In this document: positions 7,791-15,087 of the stretch, piece by piece
How positions within the stretch are numbered: the stretch's first letter is position 1
Layout of the letters: every line of letters begins with the position of its first letter
Assembly: GCA_027619655.1 (NCBI GenBank)
Contig: JAQCHR010000014.1
Span: 1 to 19,929, forward strand
DNA length: 19,929 bases
Source: Pseudomonadota bacterium
GTDB lineage: Bacteria > Pseudomonadota > Alphaproteobacteria > UBA8366 > GCA-2717185
Direction: 5' to 3'
Notes under the pieces: generated by a model
The model's database searches: none
The model's input: only the letters and a program-made list of their open reading frames with translations
Told to the model about the DNA's origin: nothing
Program-made: the position numbers and the translations under genes

Positions 7791-8902
7791 TCTACCTCGA
7801 CTATAACGGCAGCACGCCGCTGGCGCCGGAGGTGGCGGAGACGATCCGCCGCTTCCTCGACGGCCCCTATGGCAACCCCTCGGCGCTGCACTGGGCCAGC
7901 CGACCGGCCCGGGACGCGATAGAGGACGCGCGGGCCGAGGTCGCTGCGCTGTTCCACTGCGCGCCCGGCGAGGTGGTGTTCACCAGCGGCGGCACCGAAT
8001 CGATCAACCACGCGATCAAGGGCGCGTTCTTCGCGCGCGGCGGCGCCGGCAGCCATATCATCACGACCAGGGTCGAGCATCCCTCGACCCTGTCAACCTG
8101 CGCCTTTCTCGAATCCCTCGGCGCGGCGGTTACCTACCTGCCGGTGGATGCGACCTGCCGGGTTGATCCGGCGGTCGTTCGCGCGGCGATAACCGACCGC
8201 ACCATCCTGGTCAGCATCATGCATGCCAATGGCGAGACCGGCACGATCCAGCCGATTCCGGAAATCGCCGCGATCACGCGCGCGGGCGGCGTGCTGCTGC
8301 ATCTGGATGCGGCGCAGACGGCGGGGAAGATCCCGCTCGATGTGGAGGCGCTGGGCGTCGACCTGCTGTCCATCGCCGCGCAAAAAATGTACGGGCCAAA
8401 AGGTGTGGGTGCGCTGTATATCCGCGACGGGGTGGCCCTCGAACCGCTGGTCCACGGCGCTGATCATCAGTCCGGCCGCCGCGCCGGCACGGAAAGCGCG
8501 CTGCTCGCTTCAGCCCTGGGCACCGCCTGCCGACTGGCCCGCGACCTGTCGCCGATGGCCGGGGTGCAGGATCTGCGCGACGAGTTGCATCGCCGCTTGC
8601 TGGCACGCTATGGCGACCGGCTGCATTTGAACGGTCATCCGGAACACCGGTTGCCGAATACGCTGAATGTTTCCTTCGAGGGGCAGATCGGCAGCGAAAT
8701 CCTGGACCGCATGCCGGGCATTGCTGCAACCACCGGCTCCGCCTGCCATGAGGGCAGGGTGACGGTATCATCTGTCCTGAAGGCGATGGGCGTGTCGGAA
8801 TCCGTCGGCGCCGGCACTGTGCGGTTCAGCCTTGGCCGCCCGACGACCGTTGCAGAAATCGACGCGACTGTGCAGGCCGTTGCGGCGGCTGTGACGGATT
8901 AG
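7787..8902 (+). CDS. Cysteine desulfurase / selenocysteine lyase-like, class V aminotransferase
   Basis: 371 aa PLP enzyme of the NifS/IscS group, which removes sulfur (or selenium) from cysteine as a persulfide. The start MIYLDYNGSTP is the classical NifS opening. The PLP-stacking His lies in VEHPSTLS, HANGETGTIQP follows, and the Schiff-base Lys is K200 in AAQKMYGPKGVGAL. The active-site Cys is C320 in TTGSACHEG, on a loop resembling the Cys-His loop of selenocysteine lyases as well as NifS. The residue before the PLP lysine is Gln199, where most relatives have His. ATG overlaps the upstream stop (ATGA). No iscU, iscA or suf partner is adjacent, so a general Fe-S assembly role is not supported by context. 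The stop overlaps the stop of the convergent dioxygenase gene. Confidence 0.88.
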   Translation: MIYLDYNGSTPLAPEVAETIRRFLDGPYGNPSALHWASRPARDAIEDARAEVAALFHCAPGEVVFTSGGTESINHAIKGAFFARGGAGSHIITTRVEHPSTLSTCAFLESLGAAVTYLPVDATCRVDPAVVRAAITDRTILVSIMHANGETGTIQPIPEIAAITRAGGVLLHLDAAQTAGKIPLDVEALGVDLLSIAAQKMYGPKGVGALYIRDGVALEPLVHGADHQSGRRAGTESALLASALGTACRLARDLSPMAGVQDLRDELHRRLLARYGDRLHLNGHPEHRLPNTLNVSFEGQIGSEILDRMPGIAATTGSACHEGRVTVSSVLKAMGVSESVGAGTVRFSLGRPTTVAEIDATVQAVAAAVTD

Positions 8903-9915
8903 CCGTCGAAGAACGGCCGTCCTTCGTTGCGGAACCACAGGCGTACCAGGTGGCGTTTTTCTTCCACGGTGTCACCGTCGCTGTAATTGGCGCGATGGTG
9001 CAGCCCTTCTCGGTTGTTGATGAACACGATCTGGCCGCGCTCCAGCATGTATTCGGCGGATAGTTTGCGTTCGCCGATCACCGCCATCGCGGTCATCAGC
9101 GCATCGCGGGACAGGTTGTCCATCTCTTCCCCGGCCTTCTTGTAACCGGCGGGAATCTTGGTCGTCGAATAGCGGCCGGTCAGTTTCTTGCCGTCATAGC
9201 GCAGGGCCGGGGCGCGTAGCACCGCCACCTCGCCCGGCGACTGGATGTTCAGCCGGTCGTGATAGAAGGGCTCGAACAGCCGGTCGAGCTGTACCGGCGC
9301 ATCCTCCCGCATCGCGTTGTACAGCGAGTACAGCGTGCAGTATTCACTCATCCCGCCGTCCTTCGCCTTGTGCAGGCTCAGCAGTCCGGTGTAATTGGGC
9401 ATGTTGCGGTTGCCGCTGTTGTCCTGGTGGAAGTTCAGGCCGGATTGCGTCAGTGCGCCATCGACTCCCGGCATGGCGGAGGGAATGCCTTCGTCGCGGA
9501 TTTCGCGGAAGATCTGCCCATAGGCGTTCTGCGCCACGGGGTTGGAAAAGGAACGGGCGAGCAGCCAGTACACGGCGCGGCCCTCGTCTTCCGTCCAGTC
9601 GTCCAGCGGCAGTCGGTCGATGACGGCGAAGCCATGCGCGTCGTCGATCTTGCGCCGGGCCTCCGCCATCATGGCGTGGCAGGCGGTGAATTCGAAATCG
9701 CGCGGGTCCAGCATATAGACCGGCAGGACCTGCTTGCGGATCAGCGCGACGGCGGCCTCCAGCTCGCGGGCGGCGGCCGCGTTTACCGTCACATTCCAGT
9801 CCTCGGCGGAAATATCCGCGCGGGTCCAGGTCTTGGTGTTGTCAAAGGCACCCTGCGGGCGCAGCCCCGTAATTTCCGATTCGGTCAGGTCGAGGACCTG
9901 TTCTGAGGTGACCAT
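8899..9915 (-). CDS. TauD/TfdA-fold Fe(II)/2-oxoglutarate dioxygenase
   Basis: 338 aa. The C-terminal two-thirds has the TauD fold with facial-triad candidates H163 and D165 (NFHQDNSG) and H306 (FINNREGLHHRANY), plus R325 in RHLVRLWFR for 2-oxoglutarate binding. The family hydroxylates a substrate carbon while decarboxylating 2-oxoglutarate; substrates include taurine, gamma-butyrobetaine and many others. The N-terminal segment of about 90 residues is outside the catalytic core. I chose ATG 9915 because GGAGGA lies 8 nt upstream; an extended frame from 10083 would run into the next gene and adds Arg/Ser-rich sequence of no recognisable family. Second gene of an operon with the MBL-fold hydrolase. 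Its stop overlaps the convergent desulfurase stop (shared TTAG, 8899-8902). Confidence 0.87.
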   Translation of the reverse strand: MVTSEQVLDLTESEITGLRPQGAFDNTKTWTRADISAEDWNVTVNAAAARELEAAVALIRKQVLPVYMLDPRDFEFTACHAMMAEARRKIDDAHGFAVIDRLPLDDWTEDEGRAVYWLLARSFSNPVAQNAYGQIFREIRDEGIPSAMPGVDGALTQSGLNFHQDNSGNRNMPNYTGLLSLHKAKDGGMSEYCTLYSLYNAMREDAPVQLDRLFEPFYHDRLNIQSPGEVAVLRAPALRYDGKKLTGRYSTTKIPAGYKKAGEEMDNLSRDALMTAMAVIGERKLSAEYMLERGQIVFINNREGLHHRANYSDGDTVEEKRHLVRLWFRNEGRPFFDG

Positions 9916-9988
9916 ATGCGCATTCCTCCCGGGTGTCGGCGAATTCGATGCGCGCAAGCGTAGAGCCATCGCGCGGCGCGCGTCAATA

Positions 9989-10651
9989 TCACCCCGCCAG
10001 CACGGAATCCGCGACATAGGGGTTGTCCTGGCGTTCCTGCCCGAAAGTGGAAAGCTGGCCATGGCCCGGCAGGAAGACGACATCGTCGCCCAGCGGCCAT
10101 AATTCCTGCGTGATCGACCGGACCAGCGTGTCCCAGTCGCCGCGCGGAAAGTCCGTACGGCCGACGCTGCGCCGGAAGATCACGTCGCCGACGATGGCCA
10201 GCTGCGACTCCGCGTGGAAGAAGATCACATGGCCCGGCGTATGGCCCGGGCAGTGGCGCACATCCAGCGTCAGGTCGCCCACGGTCACCGTGTCATGCCC
10301 CTCCAGCCAGCGGGTCGGCGTGAACGGGCGGGACTGGCCGAAACCGGGCTCCGGCCCGTAACCGGCCAGCTTGTCGATCCAGAACTGGTCTTCCTTCTGC
10401 GGCCCCTCGATGGGCAGGTCGAGTTTCTCGGACAGTTCCGCCGTAGCGCCCGCATGGTCCCGGTGTGCATGGGTGATCAGGATCTTCTCCAGCGTCACGC
10501 CGTTTTCCTTCACGGCCATGAGGATACGGTCCAGCTCGCCGCCCGGATCGACGACGGCGCCCTTCATCGTCTTCGTGCACCAGATGACGGAACAGTTCTG
10601 CTGATAGGGCGTGACCGGGACGACGGCAACGCCGAGGGGTTTTTCATTCAT
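9989..10651 (-). CDS. MBL-fold metallo-hydrolase, glyoxalase II-like (GloB2/YcbL type)
   Basis: 220 aa. Metal ligands are all present: THAHRDH (H61, H63, D65, H66), H137 in CPGHTPGH, D156 in AIVGDVIF and H197 in PGHGQLSTFGQERQ. The last motif is typical of the small YcbL/GloB2 class of hydroxyacylglutathione-hydrolase-like enzymes, which hydrolyse thioesters in the cytosol. Persulfide dioxygenases share the fold, but nothing specific to them is visible. ATG at 10651 is preferred over a GTG at 10663, which sits directly on the GGAGAG ribosome-binding site with no spacing. It is followed by the TauD-like gene after 73 nt. Confidence 0.9.
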   Translation of the reverse strand: MNEKPLGVAVVPVTPYQQNCSVIWCTKTMKGAVVDPGGELDRILMAVKENGVTLEKILITHAHRDHAGATAELSEKLDLPIEGPQKEDQFWIDKLAGYGPEPGFGQSRPFTPTRWLEGHDTVTVGDLTLDVRHCPGHTPGHVIFFHAESQLAIVGDVIFRRSVGRTDFPRGDWDTLVRSITQELWPLGDDVVFLPGHGQLSTFGQERQDNPYVADSVLAG

Positions 10652-10806
10652 TGCCACTTTCACTCTCCGAAGGCGATTTCCGCCCTATCGTAACGAATTC
10701 GGCTGCTGGATGATAAGAGCGATCTTGCAGCACGCCGACCGGCTTGCCCGTTCGGGCGCGGCGCGGCATGGTGTTGGCCGTCATTTTGATTGCGTACGGG
10801 CAGGTC
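10652..10806. promoter_or_regulatory. Divergent promoter region, MBL hydrolase / CoA-transferase operon
   Basis: This 155-nt gap separates two divergent start codons and must hold the promoter of the MBL-TauD operon and of the CoA-transferase operon. The stretch nearest the MBL gene is the less GC-rich part (about 10690-10725). A frame open from 10744 leads into the CoA-transferase but has no family similarity before residue 22. No convincing -35/-10 pair or inverted repeat was found by eye. Confidence 0.35.
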
Positions 10807-11973
10807 ATGGAACAGCGTCCACTGGAAGGTATTGTCGTCGCCGAGTTCGGAAACACGATTGCCGGGCCGTTTACCGCCCGGATCCTCGGCGACCTGGGCG
10901 CGGAAGTCTTCAAGTTCGAACCGGTCAACGGTGGCGATCCGGTGCGGCAGTGGTCGCCGCCCCATGTCGGCGGGCTGCCGAGCACGTTCCAGGCGCTGAA
11001 CCGCGGCAAGCACTCCATCACGGTGGATTTACGCCGCGATGAAGACCGCGACATGCTGTTTCGCTTCATGACCGAAAAGGCGGATGTGGTTGTCCAGAAC
11101 ACCCGGCCCGGCGCGATGGAAAAGATCGGCCTGGGCGCGACTTCCCTGTGCGCAGCGTCGCCCCGGCTGGTCTACTGCAATATCACCGGGTTCGGCCGCG
11201 CCGGGCCGCTGAAGGACCTGGCGGGATACGACCCGCTGATGCAGGCGTTTTCCGGCATTGTCAGCGTGACCGGCGAAGCAGACCGCCCGCCCAGCCGGGT
11301 CGGCGTGTCTATCGTCGATATCGCCACCGCGACCTGGGCGACCATCGGCATCCAGGCGGCGTTGCTGCGCCGGGCGAATACGGGCAGGGGCGGCGTCGTC
11401 GATGCCTCCCTGTTCGAATCCGCGCTGAACATGATGATCATGCCGATGGTGCAGATGGCGGCTGGTGGAAATGTGCCGGGCCGCAGCGGGCTGCGCGGGC
11501 CGCTGGTGGCGCCGAACAATGCCTACGCGGCGTCCGACGGGCTGCTGATGATCACCACGGCGACCGACGGGCAGTTTGTGAAACTTTGCGGGATTCTCGG
11601 TCATCCGGAGCTGGCGCAGGATCCGCGCTACCGGACCGTCAGCGACCGGATGGATAACGAGGCGCCAATGAGCGCGGTCATCCAGGCCGCGGTCTCCCGC
11701 CGGCCGCGTGCCGAATGGGCCGCGCTGCTGGACGCCGCCGGCATCCCGAACGCTCCGGTTCAGGACCTGGGCGAGGTGATGCGCCACGCGCAGACCCTGG
11801 CGACCGGCATGCTGCAATCCAGCCCGGAAACGGATTTCAGGCTGCTCGGCTTGCCGATATCCATCGACGGCGAACGGCCGGGTTTCGGCAAACCGGCCCC
11901 GCAGCTGGGCGCGGACAATCAACTGATCTTTGACTTTGCCGTAGACGGCGTGAACCCGGGAGGGCGTGTATAA
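10807..11973 (+). CDS. CaiB/BaiF-family (type III) CoA-transferase
   Basis: 388 aa, the usual length for family III CoA-transferases, which move CoA between carboxylic acids through an aspartyl-CoA thioester. The N-terminus LEGIVVAEFGNTIAGPFTARILGDLGAEVFKFE is typical, followed by NRGKHSITVDL and NITGFGRAGP. The catalytic Asp is probably D142 in AGYDPLMQAFSG. ATG 10807 is taken as the start because homology begins at once; the longer form from 10744 adds 21 unrelated residues. The ribosome-binding site is weak (GGGCAGG). The stop and the next ATG share one base (TAATG), so this gene and the dioxygenase are coupled. It presumably activates the carboxylate substrate of the pathway; the acid is not known. 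Confidence 0.9.
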   Translation: MEQRPLEGIVVAEFGNTIAGPFTARILGDLGAEVFKFEPVNGGDPVRQWSPPHVGGLPSTFQALNRGKHSITVDLRRDEDRDMLFRFMTEKADVVVQNTRPGAMEKIGLGATSLCAASPRLVYCNITGFGRAGPLKDLAGYDPLMQAFSGIVSVTGEADRPPSRVGVSIVDIATATWATIGIQAALLRRANTGRGGVVDASLFESALNMMIMPMVQMAAGGNVPGRSGLRGPLVAPNNAYAASDGLLMITTATDGQFVKLCGILGHPELAQDPRYRTVSDRMDNEAPMSAVIQAAVSRRPRAEWAALLDAAGIPNAPVQDLGEVMRHAQTLATGMLQSSPETDFRLLGLPISIDGERPGFGKPAPQLGADNQLIFDFAVDGVNPGGRV

Positions 11974-12809
11974 TGGAAATTCAACCGGTGGCCGGCGCGC
12001 TGGGCGCGGAAATCTCCGGCGTTGATCTGCAACAGGAATACTCCAACAGCGTCGCGGCGGAAATCCATGCCGCCTTCCTGAAGCATCATGTGCTGTTCTT
12101 CCGCGACCAGCACCTGTCGCCACAGCAGGAGCTCCGCTTTACCCGGATTTTTGGCGAGCCTGACCTCTATCCTTTCCTGCAGGGCCTGCCGGAGGCGCCG
12201 GAGGTGATCGAAATCCTCAAGACCGAGACGGATACGAAGAATTTCGGCGGGTCCTGGCATTCCGACACGACCTATATGGAAAAACCGGCGCTGGGGTCGG
12301 TGCTCAGCGCGGTGGAGGTTCCCGAATTCGGCGGCGACACGCTGTTCGCCAATACGGCGCTGGCCTATAACGCGCTGTCCGACGGGATGAAGGCGATGCT
12401 GGCGGGGCTGGTGGCGGTCAATTCCTCCGACGGGCCCTATCGCGGCGGACGTAAGGCGGCGATGGCGACACTGGCCGGGATGAAGGATGCCTATGCGGTC
12501 GAGGCTGCGGTCTATGAATCGGAACACCCGGTCGTCCGCACCCATCCCGAAACGGGCCGCAAGGCGATCTACGTGAACAGCAGCCATACGAAGCGCTTCC
12601 GAAACATGACCGAAGAAGAAAGCCGGCCGCTGATCGACTTCCTGTGCCGGCATGTCATCCGGCCGGAATTCACCTGCCGGTTCCGCTGGACCCCCGGTGC
12701 GCTGGCGGTCTGGGACAATCGCTGCACCCAGCACCATGCGCTGAACGACTATGCCGGCAAGCGCCGGCGGATGCATCGCGTCACGATCAAGGGCGACCGC
12801 CCCGTCTGA
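11973..12809 (+). CDS. TauD/TfdA-family Fe(II)/2-oxoglutarate-dependent dioxygenase
   Basis: 278 aa, close to the 270-300 aa of taurine and 2,4-D dioxygenases. The metal triad is H96 and D98 (GGSWHSDTTYMEKP) with H254 (WDNRCTQHHAL), and 2-oxoglutarate is held by R265 and/or R269 in KRRRMHRVTI. The opening IQPVAGALGAEISGVDL is the family signature. In TauD the reaction splits taurine into sulfite and aminoacetaldehyde, but the fold also acts on ethers and other acids, so the true substrate is open. ATG 11973 has GGGAGGG 8 nt upstream and overlaps the CoA-transferase stop. It differs from the other TauD-fold protein in this window in length and motif context, so they are not a recent duplication. 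Confidence 0.92.
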   Translation: MEIQPVAGALGAEISGVDLQQEYSNSVAAEIHAAFLKHHVLFFRDQHLSPQQELRFTRIFGEPDLYPFLQGLPEAPEVIEILKTETDTKNFGGSWHSDTTYMEKPALGSVLSAVEVPEFGGDTLFANTALAYNALSDGMKAMLAGLVAVNSSDGPYRGGRKAAMATLAGMKDAYAVEAAVYESEHPVVRTHPETGRKAIYVNSSHTKRFRNMTEEESRPLIDFLCRHVIRPEFTCRFRWTPGALAVWDNRCTQHHALNDYAGKRRRMHRVTIKGDRPV

Positions 12810-12846
12810 CGCAACCATTTTACAAAAATCGACAAGAGAGAACGCC

Positions 12847-13164
12847 ATGCTCGCCAAATGGATCAAGGTCCGGGTGAAACCGGATATGCACGAAAAATTC
12901 CTCAAGGCCATCGAGGTCGATGCGCTGGGGTCCGAGAAGGACGAACCCGGCTGCTGCCGCTTCAACGTGCTGAAAGATGTCAGCGACCCGAATGTCTATT
13001 ACTTCTACGAGGTTTATGTCGACGAGGCGGCGGTCGAGGCGCACCGGGCGGCGCCGCATTACGCGGTCTGGAAGGCGGCGGCGGATACGCTGGACGGTCC
13101 GACGGAACGGATCGAAACGACCTCTGTGTTTCCGGCCGATCCGGCCTACTGGACGACGAAGTAG
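12847..13164 (+). CDS. ABM-domain (antibiotic biosynthesis monooxygenase-like) protein
   Basis: 105 aa, one dimeric ferredoxin-like ABM domain. Visible features are the edge strand WIKVRVKPDMHEKFLKAI, EPGCCRFNVLKD, the central YYFYEVYVDEAAVEAHRAAPHYAVW, and a short C-terminal strand. The EPGC/FYEVY/H-x-x-x-PH-Y pattern is shared with YgiN- and LsrG-type proteins, which act on quinols or small carbonyl compounds, often without a cofactor. It follows the TauD-family gene by 37 nt with a modest purine-rich ribosome-binding site (AAGAGAG) and is probably last in the operon. No catalytic function can be fixed. Confidence 0.85.
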   Translation: MLAKWIKVRVKPDMHEKFLKAIEVDALGSEKDEPGCCRFNVLKDVSDPNVYYFYEVYVDEAAVEAHRAAPHYAVWKAAADTLDGPTERIETTSVFPADPAYWTTK

Positions 13165-13170
13165 CGCGCG

Positions 13171-14133
13171 TCAGGCGAAGGACGCTTCGACTTTTTCCAT
13201 CATTTCTGCGTCCAGCGCACCGGCACTGGCAGCGGTAACGCAGTCGTCCAGTTCGGCGCGGTTCTTCACGCCGAGCACGACCGTATCCACGCCGGGCATC
13301 GAAATCGCGTAACGATGCGCTAGCGCCGCGGCGGACTGGCCGAGTTGCGCCGCCAATGCGCGGAATCCGGCCGCGCGGGCGAAATCGGTGACGACGCCGT
13401 GCCCGGCGGGCAGGGTGCGGTCCAGCGCATCGGTCAATGCCCCGCCCTGCACGGCGCGGATGCCCATGACGCCGACGCTGTTGGCCTTCGCCGTCGCAAT
13501 GATCTCGCGCGCCCGGGTCGGACCGGTAAAATATTGCAGCTCGCCGATGGAATCGATCGGGTTGGCGATGCATTGCACGACATCCGGTTTCGGGTCGGAT
13601 GCCAGCGCGTCCAGGATCTGCGGGGGGATGCCGATACCGGTGATCCCCCAGGCGCCGATCCGGCCCTGCGCCTTCAGTTTTTCGCAGGCAGGCCGGAAGC
13701 GTTCCCTATAGGTCGCCCAACGGGTCGCCGGCCGGTCGGTATAGGCGCTGGCGTCGTAATCGTCGGGGATGATGTTGGAATGCAGGAAGAAGACATCGAC
13801 CCGGTCCAGCCGCATCCGTTCCAGGCTTTCCGCCAGGCTTTTCGTCAGCGCTGCCTCGACGTCACCATCGGGCGGCGTGCCCAGCCGGCATTTTGTGGTG
13901 ATGCGGACGCCGTCCGGCAGTTTGCCCTCGAAGGCCGCGCCGATGACGTTCTCCGCCTCGCCCTGCCCATAGGCCGGCGCCATGTCCAGCAGGGTGATGC
14001 CGCTATCCACCGCGGCGCGGGTGGTGGCGATGCATTCGTCGCGGGTCGTTTTCCCCCACAACTGGCCGATGCCGCCGCCGCCCAGGGTCAGCGAGCTGAC
14101 CGGCCACAGGTCTCCCAGTTGCCGCGACTCCAT
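13171..14133 (-). CDS. Aldo/keto reductase
   Basis: 320 aa TIM-barrel oxidoreductase using NAD(P)H. The catalytic tetrad is in place: D50 and Y55 (LLDMAPAYGQGEAE), K81 (ITTKCRLG) and H118 (VFFLHSN). The C-terminal cofactor part has AISMPGVDTVVLGVKNRAELDDCV, as in the YghZ/Tas-like group. ATG at 14133 starts 2 nt after the rhodanese stop, with GAGGAA 11 nt upstream inside that gene; a longer frame exists but would overlap the rhodanese gene. Third gene of the transporter-rhodanese-AKR operon. It may reduce an aldehyde released by the dioxygenase branch (inference). It converges with the ABM gene, leaving only 6 nt between stops. Confidence 0.9.
   Translation of the reverse strand: MESRQLGDLWPVSSLTLGGGGIGQLWGKTTRDECIATTRAAVDSGITLLDMAPAYGQGEAENVIGAAFEGKLPDGVRITTKCRLGTPPDGDVEAALTKSLAESLERMRLDRVDVFFLHSNIIPDDYDASAYTDRPATRWATYRERFRPACEKLKAQGRIGAWGITGIGIPPQILDALASDPKPDVVQCIANPIDSIGELQYFTGPTRAREIIATAKANSVGVMGIRAVQGGALTDALDRTLPAGHGVVTDFARAAGFRALAAQLGQSAAALAHRYAISMPGVDTVVLGVKNRAELDDCVTAASAGALDAEMMEKVEASFA
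13176..13196 (+). terminator. Possible weak Rho-independent terminator of the CoA-transferase operon
   Basis: A 5-bp stem CGAAG/CTTCG with a 4-nt loop (13176-13189) is followed by AC and TTTTT (13192-13196), 12 nt after the ABM stop. It lies within the 3' end of the convergent aldo/keto reductase gene. The stem is short, so this may be chance. Confidence 0.3.
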
Positions 14134-14135
14134 CG

Positions 14136-14966
14136 CTATTTGTTTTCCTCTGCGGAAATGATGACGGAATCGTCGCGGCTGCCCCATTCGCCCCAGGAGC
14201 CCATGTAGTTCTTCACCTTCGGATAGCCCAGCGATTTCAGCACGACCCAGGTGCTGGCCGAGCGGTAGCCGCCCTGGCAATAAGGGATGCAGGTCTTGTC
14301 CGGGGTGACGCCCTTGGATTCATACATCGCGCGGATTTCATCGGCGGGGCGCAGCGCGCCCTTGTCGTCCAGATGGTCGCGCCAGAAGATATGTATCGCG
14401 CTAGTAATGGTGCCGACACGCCGGGCGCGTTTTTCCGTGCCCCGGTATTCGGTTTCCCGCCGCGTATCGATCAGCACGGTATTGCCGTCGTTCAGCGCGG
14501 CATGCACGTCAAACCGGGTGGCCAGTTCCGCCAGGTTGCGGTCGCCGGACAGCCCTCCGCCGGACGGCGGTGACGGCACGGTCGTCAGTTTGTATCCCGC
14601 ATCGACCCAGCCCTGCGACCCGCCGTCGAGGATACGCACATCCTTGTGGCCCAGCACCGTCAGCAGCCAGACGCCGCGCGCCGCGCGCTCGCCGGTCTCA
14701 CCGTCATAGATCACGACCGGCCGGTCCATCGTGACCCCGCGCGAGGCGAACTGCGCCTGGAACATGGCCAGGAAGGCGTTCAGCGGCGCTTCCGAGGTGT
14801 CGTTCAGGCTGACGCCATACAGGTCGAGATGCTGCGTGCCGGGAATGTGCCCTTCCGCATAGGCTTCCGCCGGGCGGAAATCGAGGATGGAGACCTGGCC
14901 GAGTTTGCCGTGCAGTTCTTCCGGGGTAATCAGAAGCTGCAGGTTTGAAAAGCCTTTATGGGACAT
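14136..14966 (-). CDS. Two-domain rhodanese sulfurtransferase
   Basis: 276 aa with two rhodanese domains. The N-terminal domain (about 10-130) has ILDFRPAEAYAEGHIPGTQHLDL but Asp88 in VIYDGETGERAA where a catalytic Cys would be, so it is a structural domain. The C-terminal domain (about 150-270) has VLIDTRRETEYRGTE and the active loop with C230 (IPYCQGGYRSAS), followed by NYMGSWGEWG, matching thiosulfate/3-mercaptopyruvate sulfurtransferases. Such enzymes move a sulfane sulfur onto a thiol or cyanide. I took ATG 14966 because similarity starts soon after; 15044 would add 26 Arg/Pro/Ala-rich residues. No signal peptide is seen. It lies in an operon between a TauE/SafE-like transporter and the AKR, which supports a sulfur role. 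Confidence 0.9.
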   Translation of the reverse strand: MSHKGFSNLQLLITPEELHGKLGQVSILDFRPAEAYAEGHIPGTQHLDLYGVSLNDTSEAPLNAFLAMFQAQFASRGVTMDRPVVIYDGETGERAARGVWLLTVLGHKDVRILDGGSQGWVDAGYKLTTVPSPPSGGGLSGDRNLAELATRFDVHAALNDGNTVLIDTRRETEYRGTEKRARRVGTITSAIHIFWRDHLDDKGALRPADEIRAMYESKGVTPDKTCIPYCQGGYRSASTWVVLKSLGYPKVKNYMGSWGEWGSRDDSVIISAEENK

Positions 14967-15059
14967 CGGTTTCGCTTTCGTCGTGATGGCGGCCGGATGC
15001 CGCGCGCGGTCCGGAAAGGTAGCAATTGGTACGCGTGGGGGCAACGGAAGACGCCGCCG

Positions 15060-15078
15060 GCGCCGGGATGTCCGGCGC
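15060..15078 (-). terminator. GC-rich hairpin after the transporter gene
   Basis: A perfect 7-bp stem GCGCCGG/CCGGCGC with a 5-nt loop lies 9 nt beyond the transporter stop on the minus strand. No U-run follows, so it may be a leaky terminator or an mRNA-stabilising hairpin between the transporter and rhodanese genes rather than a full stop. Confidence 0.4.
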
Positions 15079-15087
15079 GTCGGGTTT

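Noticed and set aside
9916..10083. N-terminal extension of the first TauD-fold protein to 10083
   Set aside because: It enters the neighbouring MBL gene, whereas ATG 9915 has GGAGGA 8 nt upstream.
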